From Sulfobacillus thermosulfidooxidans DSM 9293 (GTDB lineage: Bacteria; Bacillota; Sulfobacillia; Sulfobacillales; Sulfobacillaceae): 64,000 nt of DNA. Position numbers and translations under genes: made by a program. Of this stretch, positions 63,099-64,000 are shown one piece after another (the stretch's first letter is position 1; each line of letters begins with the position of its first letter). The DNA is taken from positions 3,515,011-3,579,010 of the forward strand of contig NZ_FWWY01000001.1 in the NCBI RefSeq assembly GCF_900176145.1, given 5' to 3'. The notes beneath the pieces are model-generated. The model worked only from the letters and a program-made list of their open reading frames with translations, ran no database searches and was not told where the DNA came from.

Positions 63099-63938
63099 TT
63101 ATGATACCGTGCTAGCACGCTCCTTTAAGGCCTTTAAGAGCCTTAAGGCGATCTCTCCAGACTTGTCACTAATCGTATGGCCATCTACAGATGTGACAGG
63201 CAAGACTTCAGTCGTCGTCCCCGTTAAAAATATCTCATCTGCTGAAAGCATATCATCCACCGAAAAGGGCTCTAGTTTGATAGGAATCCTCAATTCATCT
63301 GCGATTTCCAAGACGACTTCCCGTGTAATTCCGGGTAAGATATAATTCGTAACCGGCGCAGTTTGAAGATAGCCCTGCCGAACCATGAACACATTAGCAC
63401 TGGTGGCTTCAGTCACCATTCCATCTCGCACAAACACGGCATCAAACATTCCCATTTTATGCGCTTTTTCTTTTGCGAGTACATTTGGCAATAACCCGAT
63501 CGTCTTAATCCAGACTTTGGCCCACCGGTCATCCGCCACGGTAATCACTCCCACGCCGTGGTCAATCATCTCTTGAGGGAACGGATTGACGGGGCGAATC
63601 CACATTAATATGGTCGGCGGTACATCCGATGGGGGAAAGGGATGCGACCGGGGATAGACACCGCGGGTAATTTCCAGATACAATGCTCCCTCCTCCTCCT
63701 TAAAATCTTGCAATAACTGCTTAGCCCCCTCCGTAATCGCAGCGATATTCACACCCTCTAAATCGATGCCTTTCAAAGAACGTGCAAGCCTGACCATGTG
63801 CCGATCCCATTCAAAAAAGTGGCCAGAATAAATGTGAACCACTTCATATACTCCATCAGCAAATAAAAAGCCGCGGTCATCAAAACTAATATGGACCTCC
63901 TGGTCATCCATGACATGACCATTGAAATAGACCTTCAT
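63099..63938 (-). CDS. Class IV aminotransferase, D-amino acid aminotransferase type
   Basis: DRGFLFADGVYEVVHIYSG near the N-terminus, KAHKMGMFDAVFVRDGMVTEATSANVF in the middle and LTGTTTEVLPVTSVDG near the end match D-alanine aminotransferases. The PLP lysine lies in the ...LAKEKAHKMG region. It may supply D-glutamate for the peptidoglycan made with MurD. ATG 63938 has AGGAGG seven bases upstream; ATG 63944 overlaps the upstream gene and is also possible. Branched-chain specificity cannot be ruled out. Confidence 0.88.
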   Translation of the reverse strand: MKVYFNGHVMDDQEVHISFDDRGFLFADGVYEVVHIYSGHFFEWDRHMVRLARSLKGIDLEGVNIAAITEGAKQLLQDFKEEEGALYLEITRGVYPRSHPFPPSDVPPTILMWIRPVNPFPQEMIDHGVGVITVADDRWAKVWIKTIGLLPNVLAKEKAHKMGMFDAVFVRDGMVTEATSANVFMVRQGYLQTAPVTNYILPGITREVVLEIADELRIPIKLEPFSVDDMLSADEIFLTGTTTEVLPVTSVDGHTISDKSGEIALRLLKALKERASTVS

Positions 63939-63940
63939 CT

Positions 63941-64000
63941 TCATTCCTCCTCCCACCAATGGTTCACCATCTCGTGGTGACTAAATCTTTGCCCGCCCTT
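63941..64000 (-). CDS. Possible C-terminal end of an upstream gene, partial
   Basis: One minus-strand frame is open from the window edge and ends FSHHEMVNHWWEEE at a TGA overlapping the next start codon (ATGA). The other two frames have stops. With only 19 codons visible no identity can be given. Confidence 0.35.
   Translation of the reverse strand, partial: KGGQRFSHHEMVNHWWEEE

Overview
The window reads as chromosome of a spore-forming, low-to-moderate GC Firmicute. The gene content and order (two T-box-controlled aromatic units, a remA-to-recG block in Bacillus-like order, SpoVM, an alpha/beta SASP, SpoVR/YhbH/PrkA and a YIEGIA protein) would fit a Sulfobacillus-like thermoacidophile. That genus is an inference from the sequence alone. 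Almost all genes lie on the minus strand in tightly overlapping operons with strong GGAGG-type ribosome sites. Mobile DNA is limited to two insertions that are visibly GC-richer than their surroundings.

Layout. 1-10.98 kb: aromatic amino acid biosynthesis. A sigmaA-type promoter and a tryptophan T-box (specifier TGG) precede trpE-G-D-C-F-B-A. Directly after trpA, a second promoter and a second T-box (best specifier reading TAC, tyrosine) precede aroF-tyrA-aroA and a partial BadF/NagK-type sugar kinase. 11.05-13.64 kb: an IS607-type element with serine recombinase TnpA, RuvC nuclease TnpB with intact catalytic residues, and a 336-base structured tail that probably holds the guide (omega/re) RNA. 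13.6-29.5 kb: remA, rpoZ, coaBC, a MaoC-like gene, priA, def, fmt, rsmB, rlmN, PP2C phosphatase, PASTA kinase, rsgA, a small membrane protein, spoVM (29 codons), hslO, with rpmB diverging from asp23-recG.

29.6-39.9 kb: a secreted LolA/RseB-like protein, DedA (behind three perfect 11-bp repeats), dapF, a Ca2+-type P-ATPase, several small unknown proteins, citrate synthase and a TetR regulator. 39.9-42.2 kb: a Nudix hydrolase whose last codon was hit by a DDE insertion sequence flanked by CCAGGAT repeats. 42.3-47 kb: a zinc-ribbon membrane protein, then the overlapping prkA-yhbH-spoVR operon. 47.4-53 kb: a TadA-like deaminase, corA with a coupled 51-residue ORF, a YIEGIA protein with its small partner, a nitroreductase, a PduO-type cobalamin adenosyltransferase, and small membrane proteins, one with a probable ATT start.

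52.9-64 kb: a short DnaE-type polymerase with a degenerate PHP domain, typA, murD, an aspartate-type aminotransferase, a creatininase-family amidohydrolase, an alpha/beta SASP, a CaCA exchanger, trmL, a 52-residue ORF and a D-amino-acid-type class IV aminotransferase. Main themes are aromatic amino acid supply, translation and cell-wall housekeeping, and sporulation. No rRNA, tRNA or CRISPR array was recognised.
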